Assembly: GCF_003184185.1 (NCBI RefSeq)
Contig: NZ_QHJG01000001.1
Span: forward strand, 62,001-126,000
Direction of reading: 5' to 3'
Origin: Legionella qingyii
GTDB lineage: Bacteria > Pseudomonadota > Gammaproteobacteria > Legionellales > Legionellaceae
DNA length: 64,000 nucleotides
Within the stretch, counting starts at the first letter, position 1. Every line of letters starts with the position of its first letter. A program made the position numbers and the translations under genes. Below the pieces are notes generated by a model, which saw nothing but the letters and a program-made list of their open reading frames with translations, did no database searches and was not told the origin of the DNA. This document shows positions 46,222 to 55,163 of this stretch, in pieces.

Positions 46222-46247
46222 TTACGAGCCAATCCTAGGTGAAATCT

Positions 46248-46308
46248 ATCTAAACTCCCTCATTAAAAACATTTTTTGCCTCGACTTTGGGGTTTTTCGT
46301 AAGTCCTG
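46248..46308. mobile_element. Partial copy of the 51.3-kb miniature element
   Basis: About 61 bases are nearly identical to the right half of the element at 51329-51452 (start ATCTAAACTC, then TTTTTTGCCTCGAC, end TTTTTCGTAAGTCCTG), with roughly four differences. The left inverted repeat is not found, so this copy is truncated or is a solo end. It lies between the kinase gene and dgkA and may act as a shared 3' end. Confidence 0.7.
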
Positions 46309-46335
46309 TATTACTTCTCAAATCAATTTTTGGCT

Positions 46336-46710
46336 CTATGTTTGGATGCGAGAGATAATAATCATAATCCACACTACGAGTGCATTAATAATAGTGACGA
46401 ACACTGCAGCGGAGCCCAAATCTTTGGCTTTTTTCGTTAAAGGATTCCAGGAGCGAGCAATTCGATTCAATGTGGTTTCTACAGCTGAGTTCAATAATTC
46501 AGCTACGATAACTAGGAGCAAGGTACTAATTAATAAAGCTCGCTCAAGGTACGTTTTTCCTAAAAAAATGGCAACGGGTAAAGCAATCATGCCCACTAAT
46601 AGCTCAAGGCGAAATGCAAATTCGTCTTGAAAGGCCGCTTTTAATCCATAAAAAGAATAACGGCTGGCTTCTTTGAATTTCAGAATTGCTTTAACTATGA
46701 ATTTGGGCAT
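46336..46710 (-). CDS. dgkA: DgkA, diacylglycerol kinase
   Basis: A 124-residue integral membrane kinase with three membrane helices that recycles diacylglycerol to phosphatidic acid. The catalytic signature is visible: FQDEFAFRLEL with the first Glu, VAELLNSAVETTLNRI, and KDLGSAAVFV. Length and topology match E. coli DgkA. Single gene, convergent with the kinase-like effector upstream. Confidence 0.94.
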   Translation of the reverse strand: MPKFIVKAILKFKEASRYSFYGLKAAFQDEFAFRLELLVGMIALPVAIFLGKTYLERALLISTLLLVIVAELLNSAVETTLNRIARSWNPLTKKAKDLGSAAVFVTIINALVVWIMIIISRIQT

Positions 46711-46864
46711 TCGATTAGTCCTACAATACTTTGTTTTTATTTTTTAGTTTGTCTGAGATTACTGTACTTTTCAAATAGATCTTCCATAATAAATTACGCT
46801 GAAGAGTATTCATGCAGTTCTCTTTAAAGTTCAGCGATAATTATTTTGGGTTTAGGGGTTTGGT

Positions 46865-49800
46865 ATGGGGGACAATTTTTACACAAGCTTGGTCGACTTA
46901 CTGGAAAAAAAAGTAGAAAAAAATCCGAATTTTCCACTTTATACGTTCATACACAGAAAAATAAAGGAAAATAAGAACCTGACTTATCTTGAGTTAGCAG
47001 AACAGGCAAAGAAAATAGCAAGTGTTTTGCAGGAAGTAACCCATCCTGGTGAGCGAGTCTTAGTTATTTACCCTCCTGGTCTTGAGTTTATTTCTGCTTT
47101 TTTTGGTTGTTTGTATGCAGGAACTATTGCCGTACCTTCTTATCCACCCACCACAAAAGATTGGGCTGAGAAATCCCATCGTATTATTAAAAACTCAGGG
47201 GCACATGTTGTTTTGACAACAACAGAGCTCATGGTGCAAATCAAAAAACTGAATGCAAAATATGATGATTATGCAGTGATGCAATTCATAACTACCGAAG
47301 ATTGGGTTAATGCTCCGGACCGCTGGCGTGCTCCCTCTCTGAGTGAACATCATATTGCATTTTTACAATATACTTCCGGCTCCACTGGAAAACCCAAAGG
47401 AGTGATGGTTAGTCATGGTAATTTACTGCATAATTTATTAGTAATCGAAAAAGCGAATCGTCTAACAGAAGAAGATGTCAGTGTGTCCTGGTTACCTCAT
47501 TATCATGATATGGGCCTCATTGGCGGGATATTACAACCTGTTTTTAGCACGATTCCTGTCAAACTGATGTCGCCATTGACCTTTTTACAACGCCCGGCAA
47601 TTTGGTTGGAAACGATCGCACATTATCGAGCTACGGCTACGGTCGCTCCCAATTTTGCTTATGATTTATGTACGAGTAAAGTCACTGAGAAAGAAAAAGA
47701 ACACTTGGATTTAAGTAGCTTGCAATGTGCAATGAGTGGAGCAGAACCTATTCGCAGGGCAACTATTGAACGTTTTATCCAACGTTTTAAACCTTGTGGC
47801 TTTTCCCCAGAGGTTTTTTATCCCTGCTATGGGCTCGCTGAATCGACATTGATGGTCACAGGAGGGAATCGCCAACAAGGAATAGGTTACCAATGGGTCA
47901 ATAAGAGTGCCCTCGAGCAGGGGAACGTACTTTATTGTGATAAATCCCATCCTGATGCCCGCAGTTTGATTAACTGTGGACAGCCCATTGACGCTTGTTA
48001 TCTTGCAATTGTCAATCCTGAAACGTTGCAGGAATGTCCAGAACGAGTGGTTGGGGAAATATGGGTAGCAGGTAAAAGTGTTGCTCAGGGATATTGGCAA
48101 TTAGCTGAGGAAACAAAACACACTTTTAATGCCCGTCTCGCAGGTAAAAAGCATTCTTTTTTACGCACAGGGGATCTGGGTTATCTGGATAAAGGATCAC
48201 TTTATGTAACGGGGCGTCTGAATGATCTGATTATTATTCGTGGCCGTAATTATTACCCTCATGATTTGGAAGATACCATTCATGCATGCCATCCCCATCT
48301 ACAGGAGCATGGTTGTGCCATTTTTTCCATAGAAGAACAGGAGCATGAATTATTGGTTATCGTTCAAGAAATTAAAAAGGGCGTTGAGACGCTCGATTCA
48401 GAAGAACTAATCAAAACCATACGAAGCAATCTGTTGCAGGTCCATGGAATTGATGCAGACGTTGTGGTTCTTGTTGCGCGTAAATCAGTTCCCAAAACAA
48501 CCAGCGGAAAAACACAACGTTTGTTATGTAAGAAAAAATATCTGCAAGGTGACTTAGATATTATCTTTATCGATACGATTGCAAAAAATCTAGCAGGGGA
48601 GCCTGAAACAACACTGCATGCTGAAACGGCGGACATTGCTCAGATGCTCTACCCCATTTTTAATGAAGATATTACGGTTTTAGATAAAGAAAAAAAGTTA
48701 AGCGAATTGGGAGTCAATTCACTCAAACTGGGCGAGTTGCACTATGCCCTTTCAACAACCGCTGAACAAGATCTATCCATTGAATTTCTGCTCAAAGATC
48801 CAAGCCTGGGCGAAATAATGGATTTATTCACAGGTAAAACAAAGGAGCAAAAGCTGCTCTCTCATACTCCTATTGATTTGGTTGCTGAGTTTAATCTGTA
48901 TAAAAACATGACGCCCCATATTACCTCTTTGCCCAAGGCAACTCCTCATCATGTATTATTAACCGGAGCCACAGGTTTCTTGGGAGCTTATGTGCTACGT
49001 GAGCTGTTATCCAATACGAGCTGGCAGCTTACCTGTCTTGTTCAGGCCAGTTCACATGCGGCAGGAATAAGCCGAGTGATTAAAAATATGGAGCACTATG
49101 GTGTATGGAGTCCGGTGTATCATGATCGAATTAAAATCGTTTTAGGCAATTTAGAAAAAAATAACTTGGGTCTTTCCAAGCATGATTGGTACTATTTGGC
49201 TGATACGGTTGATCTTATTTTTCATGGAGCCGCGGTACTTAATTTTATTTATCCATATCAAAAGCTGGCAGCAAGCAATGTCTTCGGTACGAAACAACTT
49301 ATCGACCTGGCAGGGTACAGGAAGCTGAAAGCGCTGCATTATATTTCCACCGTAGGCTATTTTATGTCTGCTGATTTGAGGGATGACAGGGTGATCAGCG
49401 AGCGTACCGAGCTTGCTCCTCAAGAAGGAATTTATGGTGGCTATAATCAAACGAAGTGGTTGGCAGAGCAACTGGTACTTCATGCTCGAACTTATGATAT
49501 TCCAACCGTGATTTACAGGCCGAGCCTTATAACTGGGGAAAGTCAAACCGGTTATTGGAACCAGGATGACGTGGTGTGTCGTATCCTCAAGGGATGCATC
49601 GAATTAGGGGCTCGACCTAAATTGGACGTGGGGTTCAATTTTGTTCCTGTGGATTACGTCGCAAAAGCAATTACTCGTTTGGCTATGGAAAAACCGCATC
49701 AGTCTGATACCTATCATTTAATAAACCCACAGGAAGTTAGTATAGAGCAATTATTTGGATATGTTAGAGCCAAGGGTTTTAAGGTAAAAGATGTCACATA

Positions 49801-50080
49801 CCCTGAATGGGAACAAATGATTAAAGAGCAAAATCAATTAAATCACTCATTTTCTCCATTACGCCCCTTCTTTACGGAAAAAGTGGCACATAAAGACAGT
49901 TCATTGTTTGATTTATATCTTCACAACAATAAGGCGAAAATCGATTGTACTTATACAAAAACTCAATTGGCTCACCATGACATTTACTGTGAAAAAATAA
50001 ATGAAACAGTATTCAATAAATACCTTAATTATTTAATTCAATGCGGTTATTTAACGCAATTAACTGAGGATGCAATATAG
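46865..50080 (+). CDS. FAAL-ACP-thioester reductase (reductive acyl-releasing enzyme)
   Basis: 1071 residues, three domains. FAAL (1-570): PSYPPTTKDW, LQYTSGSTGKPKGVMVSHGNL (over 168-190), WLPHYHDMGLIGG, RTGDLGYL and the C-terminal KTTSGKTQR lysine. ACP (about 590-655): the pantetheine site reads LGVNSLK (Ser 619), with Asn in place of the usual Asp. Thioester reductase (695-1060): Rossmann HHVLLTGATGFLGAYV and the SDR Tyr/Lys pair in YNQTKWLAEQ. Such proteins activate a fatty acid as AMP, load it on their own ACP and release it as aldehyde or alcohol with NADPH. A product cannot be named. No partner PKS gene is adjacent. ATG 46865. Confidence 0.88.
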   Translation: MGDNFYTSLVDLLEKKVEKNPNFPLYTFIHRKIKENKNLTYLELAEQAKKIASVLQEVTHPGERVLVIYPPGLEFISAFFGCLYAGTIAVPSYPPTTKDWAEKSHRIIKNSGAHVVLTTTELMVQIKKLNAKYDDYAVMQFITTEDWVNAPDRWRAPSLSEHHIAFLQYTSGSTGKPKGVMVSHGNLLHNLLVIEKANRLTEEDVSVSWLPHYHDMGLIGGILQPVFSTIPVKLMSPLTFLQRPAIWLETIAHYRATATVAPNFAYDLCTSKVTEKEKEHLDLSSLQCAMSGAEPIRRATIERFIQRFKPCGFSPEVFYPCYGLAESTLMVTGGNRQQGIGYQWVNKSALEQGNVLYCDKSHPDARSLINCGQPIDACYLAIVNPETLQECPERVVGEIWVAGKSVAQGYWQLAEETKHTFNARLAGKKHSFLRTGDLGYLDKGSLYVTGRLNDLIIIRGRNYYPHDLEDTIHACHPHLQEHGCAIFSIEEQEHELLVIVQEIKKGVETLDSEELIKTIRSNLLQVHGIDADVVVLVARKSVPKTTSGKTQRLLCKKKYLQGDLDIIFIDTIAKNLAGEPETTLHAETADIAQMLYPIFNEDITVLDKEKKLSELGVNSLKLGELHYALSTTAEQDLSIEFLLKDPSLGEIMDLFTGKTKEQKLLSHTPIDLVAEFNLYKNMTPHITSLPKATPHHVLLTGATGFLGAYVLRELLSNTSWQLTCLVQASSHAAGISRVIKNMEHYGVWSPVYHDRIKIVLGNLEKNNLGLSKHDWYYLADTVDLIFHGAAVLNFIYPYQKLAASNVFGTKQLIDLAGYRKLKALHYISTVGYFMSADLRDDRVISERTELAPQEGIYGGYNQTKWLAEQLVLHARTYDIPTVIYRPSLITGESQTGYWNQDDVVCRILKGCIELGARPKLDVGFNFVPVDYVAKAITRLAMEKPHQSDTYHLINPQEVSIEQLFGYVRAKGFKVKDVTYPEWEQMIKEQNQLNHSFSPLRPFFTEKVAHKDSSLFDLYLHNNKAKIDCTYTKTQLAHHDIYCEKINETVFNKYLNYLIQCGYLTQLTEDAI

Positions 50081-50171
50081 GCGAAGGGCTCGGGCCTTGA
50101 TGTGTCGTCCCCTTTTTAAACACAAGAATTTTTATTAATCAATGTCAGTATTAATAATTCATTTTGCTCTA

Positions 50172-50272
50172 TATTGATGTCATTCCCGCGCAGGCGGGAA
50201 ATCCATCTCACAAATAAAGTAAGGAATTAATTTGATGGATAGATTTCTGCCTGCGCGGGAATGACACCATAT
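50172..50272. repeat. REP/BIME-like palindrome
   Basis: TGTCATTCCCGCGCAGGC (50178-50195) is repeated as a perfect inverted copy at 50249-50266, 18 of 18. Each arm contains a smaller hairpin-forming core of the GCGCAGGCGGGA type. The symmetry continues weakly outward. The core ATTCCCGC also forms the hairpin at 61570-61589. No open frame occupies 50081-50328 otherwise. Confidence 0.7.
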
Positions 50273-50346
50273 ATAAACAATTTGCCCATTAATGACTCGA
50301 AAATCTATGTGCTATATTTTTACAGGAGGTGTTGATAGGAAAAAGC

Positions 50347-51327
50347 ATGCAAAGCATTCAATACATCACATCACTTCCTGATGATGGGATTGATGTTTGT
50401 GAACGTGTAAAAGAACATGGATTTGGTTTATATGAGACCATGGGCGCACGTCCGAGCCAAGAAGATGCGGCTTTTGCCTGTTGGTATTCTCTAAATCATT
50501 TTAATTTACTTACCCCTCAAGAGATTGGTCATCGTTTATGGACCAGTTATCACATAATTAATATTTTAGGGCGTAATGTGATGCATGGAGGCACCACGGC
50601 GTCGACGACCGTATATGATGGTCATGGGAACCTAATCACTGCAACTTTAGCAGACTCCATCTCTTTTGCGGTTATTTACGATATCCAGGCTAAGTTAGCT
50701 GGTGTTGTACGTTTAAATAGTATTATTCATCACCCTGCAGTTGAGTTAGAGCGTATTCAAAAAGCAGGGGGCGTAGTCTTTTTCGATCGCATCAATGGTG
50801 AGTTGGCAGTATCTCGCGCGATAGGTGATTTTGATTATAATGCGGAGGTAGTTTGCGCTGATGCACATATCGATATCCATCGCCTCGATGAAATTGGTGA
50901 CGCTATAGGTATTTCTCCAGATCGTGTAGGAACGACTCTCATCATTACAACCTGTGATGGCTTTACAGAGCCTTTAGCACTCCAAACCCAAAAAGAACAT
51001 GAGCAGTGGCTTTTTAATTGCTTATACGAAGTACCATTGGCAAACAAGCTAGAAGAACACCAACTAGCAAAAATGCTTGCGAATAAAGCGCTCGAACGGG
51101 GATCTCGAGATAATATTTTAATTGCAATCCAAACCCTTTCTCCTTTACTGCCTTTTTTGGTAGGGATTTATGATGGCCATGGGGGAAATGATGCATCAAG
51201 CTTCACAGCGAAGAACATAGGGGCTGTTTTTGACTATCAATGTTCTTTAACTCAAGAAGCTTATGCACAGCAACCTTTAAGTGCAGAGAAGAATTTCACT
51301 ACCTATTATCGGGATAACAAGATTTAA
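50347..51327 (+). CDS. PP2C-like protein phosphatase with displaced DGHGG motif
   Basis: 326 residues with PP2C (PPM) motifs in unusual order: ETMGARPSQEDAAF (motif 1), GGTTASTTV, the ADS counterpart of GDS, SRAIGDFDYN, TTCDGFTE (metal-binding Asp) and GSRDNILIAI occur in the standard sequence, but the second metal motif, GIYDGHGGNDASSF, lies at the C-terminus (about residue 277 on) and not right after motif 1. This looks like a circular permutation or a relocated segment. No membrane helix or signal peptide. A Ser/Thr phosphatase effector is plausible. ATG 50347 has AGGA 6 bases upstream; GTG 50329/TTG 50332 are too close to the AGGAGG. Confidence 0.72.
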   Translation: MQSIQYITSLPDDGIDVCERVKEHGFGLYETMGARPSQEDAAFACWYSLNHFNLLTPQEIGHRLWTSYHIINILGRNVMHGGTTASTTVYDGHGNLITATLADSISFAVIYDIQAKLAGVVRLNSIIHHPAVELERIQKAGGVVFFDRINGELAVSRAIGDFDYNAEVVCADAHIDIHRLDEIGDAIGISPDRVGTTLIITTCDGFTEPLALQTQKEHEQWLFNCLYEVPLANKLEEHQLAKMLANKALERGSRDNILIAIQTLSPLLPFLVGIYDGHGGNDASSFTAKNIGAVFDYQCSLTQEAYAQQPLSAEKNFTTYYRDNKI

Positions 51328-51457
51328 TCAGGACTTACGAAAAACCCCAAACTCCTCGTTAAAAAATGTTTTTAATTCAGTCATTTTGTATATCTAAACT
51401 CTCTCATTAAAAGCATTTTTTGCCTCGACCTTGGGTTTTTTCGTAAGTCCTGTTAAT
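51324..51457. mobile_element. 124-bp miniature element with 22-bp TIRs and TTAAT duplication
   Basis: The element (51329-51452) starts with the 22-base arm opening CAGGACTTACGAAAAACC and ends with its inverted copy, matching 21 of 22. It is flanked by TTAAT on both sides (51324-51328 and 51453-51457), a 5-bp target duplication. Inside are two related direct segments (around 51350-51376 and 51397-51422). It has no coding capacity. It landed at the stop codon of the phosphatase gene. A partial relative is at 46248-46308. Confidence 0.82.
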
Positions 51458-51547
51458 AACCATAAACTAATTTGATGCGAATCAGGACATCCGAGACAAC
51501 CCAAGATTGTGTTATAATTATTTTTTATGATTTTAGGGAGGAACATT

Positions 51548-52183
51548 GTGCAAGAGTTTTTATCTATAAGTATATTGATTATGTTAGCCGCGATTTCTCC
51601 TGGACCTGATTTTGCTTTAGTTACTAAAAATTCCTTACTTTATTCTCGAAGAGAAGGAATCTATACCGCTCTTGGCGTTTCAGTGAGTCTTTTAATTCAT
51701 GCAAGCTACTGCATTTTAGGATTGGCTCTTGTGATTTCGCAATCATTACTTGCATTCAGCATTATAAAATACCTGGGGGCTGCTTACCTAATCTATATTG
51801 GCATCAAAAGCTTATTAGCGAAGCGCGAAATGATGAAATTGGATGCCAGCCATTCATCTCATTCCATCACAGGTTTGTACGCTTTTAATCAAGGTTTGTT
51901 GTGCAATCTTTTAAATCCCAAAGCAATTATGTTCTTACTGGCATTTTTTACTTTGGTGGTAAAGCCCGGTCATTCGATTATGAGTGAGTTAGGTTATGGA
52001 GTTGAAATTGCTTTAATTCACATGATTTGGTTTTCCTGTCTCGCTTACATGCTTACCCATCAGTATGTAAAAACGAATCTAAATCGGTTGCAATATTACA
52101 TTGTCAAAATTATGGGGGGCTTACTGGTTGCTTTTGGAGTCAGGATCGCAAGTCTGAGCCATGCAGCGATGTTAGCGGAGTGA
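51548..52183 (+). CDS. LysE/RhtB-family amino acid exporter
   Basis: 211 residues, six predicted membrane helices, with the LysE/RhtB signature AAISPGPDFALVTKNSL near the N-terminus and LLNPKAIMFLLAFF in the middle. Members export homoserine, threonine, leucine or similar; the substrate here is unknown. GTG 51548 is preferred because GGGAGG lies 6 bases ahead; the ATG 51527 that opens the frame is upstream of that site. Confidence 0.88.
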   Translation: MQEFLSISILIMLAAISPGPDFALVTKNSLLYSRREGIYTALGVSVSLLIHASYCILGLALVISQSLLAFSIIKYLGAAYLIYIGIKSLLAKREMMKLDASHSSHSITGLYAFNQGLLCNLLNPKAIMFLLAFFTLVVKPGHSIMSELGYGVEIALIHMIWFSCLAYMLTHQYVKTNLNRLQYYIVKIMGGLLVAFGVRIASLSHAAMLAE

Positions 52184-52222
52184 GTTGGCTTAGACGACTT
52201 CATACTTTGGGCGGGTGAATTG

Positions 52223-52244
52223 TCCGGGACTTGGATATCCCGGA
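52223..52244. terminator. Hairpin between convergent exporter and orphan gene
   Basis: TCCGGGA (52223-52229) pairs perfectly with TCCCGGA (52238-52244) across an 8-base loop, followed by ATTTAT. It lies between the two convergent stop codons. Confidence 0.5.
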
Positions 52245-52252
52245 ATTTATAA

Positions 52253-52951
52253 CTATCGCTTTTTCATGTATTCGGATTTGCTTTCTGAGGCAGTACTATA
52301 AGCTGCAATTGATTTAAATAGCCTTAATTGAGATTTACTGGGAAAAATCTGCTGTAAAGTCTCATTGTTCTGACTTTCAATGTGTGTCATGGCATCTTGG
52401 ATGATCAGTTTAAACGCATCACAACAATTTTCTCGATCCAACTCGTTAGCATAAGCATAAGCAAAAAATTGAGCGATGGTGGAGCTGCCATTTTCGCTTT
52501 GCTCCAAGGCGGTGCATTTACTTATAATGGACCTTAAATGAGTGAAATTGATATTAAGCTTGTGCTCTAAACTCGCAAATGCATTCATTTCAAGTTGATT
52601 AAGAAATTTAATCATCGATGTTCTTTTTTTAATGGCTAAAAATCGCTCCATTTTGTTCATTTTTGGAATAAAATCGCTATTCCATATAGCTAACTCGTCA
52701 CTGGATTTAATATAAAGTAGAGTAAGCCCCAAAATATGCCTTGAGAACTCGGTTAAAGAGACTGAACCAGGTTCCTGATTTTCAAATTTTAAAAAAGACT
52801 TCTCAATAAGACCTAGAAAGAATTCTATTTCAGGGAGCCCCCATAATTTTTTAACAGATCGAAAAAGTTCTATTAAAAAATCTTTTCCATCTGTTTGATC
52901 CCTTTCCGGGAGTGTTTTCAATAGTTCACGCATTACTCTTAAGTACCACAT
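52253..52951 (-). CDS. Uncharacterised helical protein
   Basis: I do not recognise this 232-residue protein. It is soluble and predominantly helical, with no signal peptide, and has repeated FLxxLE-like segments (e.g. MIKFLNQLEMNAFASLEHKL) and a Lys/Ser-rich C-terminus (ASESKSEYMKKR). The start may be 52951 or the internal ATG at 52933. Orphan helical proteins next to AT-rich intergenic DNA are common among Legionella effectors, but nothing here shows secretion. The 208 bases upstream are AT-rich and contain no feature I can name. Confidence 0.55.
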   Translation of the reverse strand: MWYLRVMRELLKTLPERDQTDGKDFLIELFRSVKKLWGLPEIEFFLGLIEKSFLKFENQEPGSVSLTEFSRHILGLTLLYIKSSDELAIWNSDFIPKMNKMERFLAIKKRTSMIKFLNQLEMNAFASLEHKLNINFTHLRSIISKCTALEQSENGSSTIAQFFAYAYANELDRENCCDAFKLIIQDAMTHIESQNNETLQQIFPSKSQLRLFKSIAAYSTASESKSEYMKKR

Positions 52952-53183
52952 AATTAATTACCATGTAAGTTAATTTGTGCAAAGTATATTAAAAATAGCT
53001 CAATTGGTCATTGATTATTCGTCATTGGTTATGATTAAAAGCTTTTTTTAATATACGAGATACAACCATAACATTATATTTTGCAAAAGGGATAATTGTT
53101 TAATAAATGCCGGATAATTAAACATCCCGCATTTTTTGAACTAATATGATACTAAGTGAGTGCTGATTTTATGGTGCTTCATT

Positions 53184-53987
53184 ATGGACATAAAGGATAA
53201 TTTGGACCACAAAAAGCGCATGCCATTAATTTTTATTGGCCATGGCTGTCCCATGCATGCAATTCAGACTAATAAATTTACATTGAGCTTGCAAGCATTA
53301 GGTAACAAAATTCCTCAACCAACGGCAATTGTATGTATTTCAGCACACTGGTTAACTAAAGGCACCTGGGTCACACATATGCTAAATCCCAGAACGATCC
53401 ATGATTTTTATTGCTTCCCCAAAAAGCTGTTTAATATAGCATATCCAGCCCCTGGTTCTCCCGAAACGGCAGAACTCATTAAAACCATCGTAACTCGGAC
53501 GTCAATCAAACTGGATGATGAACAATGGGGATTGGATCACGGCACTTGGTCGGTGGTGCGACATATATATCCTCAGGCGAATATTCCCATTGTTCAGCTC
53601 AGCCTTGATATAGAACAACCTGAAGAGTTCCATTATCAAATTGGACAGCAATTACAATCATTACGAGAGCAAAACATTCTTATCGTCAGCAGTGGTAATT
53701 TAGTACATAATCTTTCCAAAATCAGTTGGGAGCGTAAATCAACGCCTTATGATTGGGCTGTTGAGTTTGATGAATGGCTCAAAGAAAAATTAATGGCCAG
53801 AGATTTTGCAGCATTAATTACTCACTATCGTGATACGATTGCAGGAAAGCTGAGTGTTCCTACTCCTGACCACTACTATCCATTGTTTTATATTTTAGGT
53901 GCTGTACATGATGAAGACGAACCGGTTTTCATTTATGAAGCGATTGAGAATAGTTCGATTTCAATGCGCTCATTTCTTTTTGGATAA
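53184..53987 (+). CDS. ygiD: YgiD-type 4,5-DOPA extradiol dioxygenase (LigB family)
   Basis: A 267-residue class III extradiol ring-cleaving dioxygenase close to E. coli YgiD. Metal and active-site residues: His in FIGHGCPMHAI, His in CISAHWLTKGT, His in SSGNLVHNLSK, and the late PTPDHYYPLFY His. Other family landmarks are PRTIHDFYCFP, YPAPGSPE and WGLDHGTWSVV. YgiD cleaves DOPA and related catechols. ATG 53184 matches the YgiD N-terminus (MPLIFIGHG soon after); GTG 53160 is possible. Next gene on the same strand is an O-methyltransferase. Confidence 0.9.
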   Translation: MDIKDNLDHKKRMPLIFIGHGCPMHAIQTNKFTLSLQALGNKIPQPTAIVCISAHWLTKGTWVTHMLNPRTIHDFYCFPKKLFNIAYPAPGSPETAELIKTIVTRTSIKLDDEQWGLDHGTWSVVRHIYPQANIPIVQLSLDIEQPEEFHYQIGQQLQSLREQNILIVSSGNLVHNLSKISWERKSTPYDWAVEFDEWLKEKLMARDFAALITHYRDTIAGKLSVPTPDHYYPLFYILGAVHDEDEPVFIYEAIENSSISMRSFLFG

Positions 53988-54064
53988 AATTAAATAAATA
54001 ATAATACTTAACTTTTTGATCTAATTAACAAATAATAAATGGACCGTATTAAAAGGAATTTTAT

Positions 54065-55072
54065 ATGCAATCTCACATGGATAAACCACATATTCAATTA
54101 GCTATTATATCGCGCTGGTATGTTGTTTCACGAGCACTACATGCCGTAGCCAAATTGGGCGTAGCAAATCATCTAGCTTCTGGACCTAAAAGGATCGATG
54201 AATTAGCCCAAGTAACAGAAAGTAAACCCGAATTGCTTGATAGGGTATTAAAGTTTCTAAGTAGTTATGATTTATTTAATTACGACAAAGGCGTTTATTC
54301 ATTGACCGAATTATCCAAACCGCTGTGTGACGATGATCCTCATTCCATGCGTGATGTATTATGTATGGTGGATGATGCTTGGTGGCAAGCATTCTCTCAG
54401 TTGGATGCTAGCCTTAAGACAGGAACATCTGCATTTGAGCTACAACATGGCGACGATTTTTTTAGCTTTCTTGGTAAAAATGCAGAGAAACAGCAAAATT
54501 TTGATAGAGGAATGGCTAAATTATCAACTTATGATGATGTGGCAATTAGCAATGCATACAATTTCGCTACTTTTTCCAGCTTTGTTGATATGGGCGGCGG
54601 GCGAGGGGGGCTTGTAAAAGCAATCACCAATCAATATCCCATGTTAAAGGCTATTCTTTTTGATACGCCCGCAGTGATTTGCCAATTGGATCCTAATACA
54701 TTTTCCAACCAAGTGACCCTCCAGGAGGGTGACTTTTTTGCGACCATCCCTCCAGCAGATGCCTATATTTTCAAAGGAGTTTTGCATGATTTTAACGATG
54801 AAATGATGCATAAAATATTGAAAAACTGCGCGCAACAAATGCCTCAAAATGCGACTTTATTTATTGCAGAGCAAGTAATGCCTGATGACAATGAGCCTCA
54901 TCCTAATAAAACGATGGATATTGTGATGATGGTATTATTAGGCGGCAGACAACGTACCTTGTCCGAATGGCAACAATCCATTGAACCCGCGGGATTTATC
55001 TTTAAAAACAGTTATCCAACAAATAGTTTATTCACTTTAATGGAATTTAAGCCTAAGGCTTCGCATAGGTGA
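54065..55072 (+). CDS. SAM-dependent O-methyltransferase (COMT/acetylserotonin type)
   Basis: 335 residues. An N-terminal winged-helix dimerisation domain (15-100, with ELLDRVLKFLSSYDLF) precedes a class I methyltransferase domain: SAM motif VDMGGGRGGLVKAI, FDTPAVI, GDFF and the catalytic region IFKGVLHDFNDE with the conserved His. This family methylates small-molecule hydroxyl groups, mostly aromatic, in secondary metabolism. Its acceptor is unknown. It follows the dioxygenase by 77 bases and could share its transcript. Confidence 0.87.
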   Translation: MQSHMDKPHIQLAIISRWYVVSRALHAVAKLGVANHLASGPKRIDELAQVTESKPELLDRVLKFLSSYDLFNYDKGVYSLTELSKPLCDDDPHSMRDVLCMVDDAWWQAFSQLDASLKTGTSAFELQHGDDFFSFLGKNAEKQQNFDRGMAKLSTYDDVAISNAYNFATFSSFVDMGGGRGGLVKAITNQYPMLKAILFDTPAVICQLDPNTFSNQVTLQEGDFFATIPPADAYIFKGVLHDFNDEMMHKILKNCAQQMPQNATLFIAEQVMPDDNEPHPNKTMDIVMMVLLGGRQRTLSEWQQSIEPAGFIFKNSYPTNSLFTLMEFKPKASHR

Positions 55073-55083
55073 GTTAAACGAGT

Positions 55084-55160
55084 GGCTTGGGTGCAGTGCA
55101 GCAAAACCCTGATTTAAAAAATCACAGTCTTCCGGGGGACTGCTGTGCTGCACCCAGGTT
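55084..55160. terminator. Long hairpin between convergent methyltransferase and oxidase genes
   Basis: GCTTGGGTGCAGTGCAGCA (55085-55103) pairs with the arm around TGCTGCACCCAGGTT (to 55160) with two mismatches. A second small stem CAGTC/GACTG lies inside. The outer arm (CTTGGGT / ACCCAGG) resembles those at 9711 and 39855. Confidence 0.55.
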
Positions 55161-55163
55161 AAA

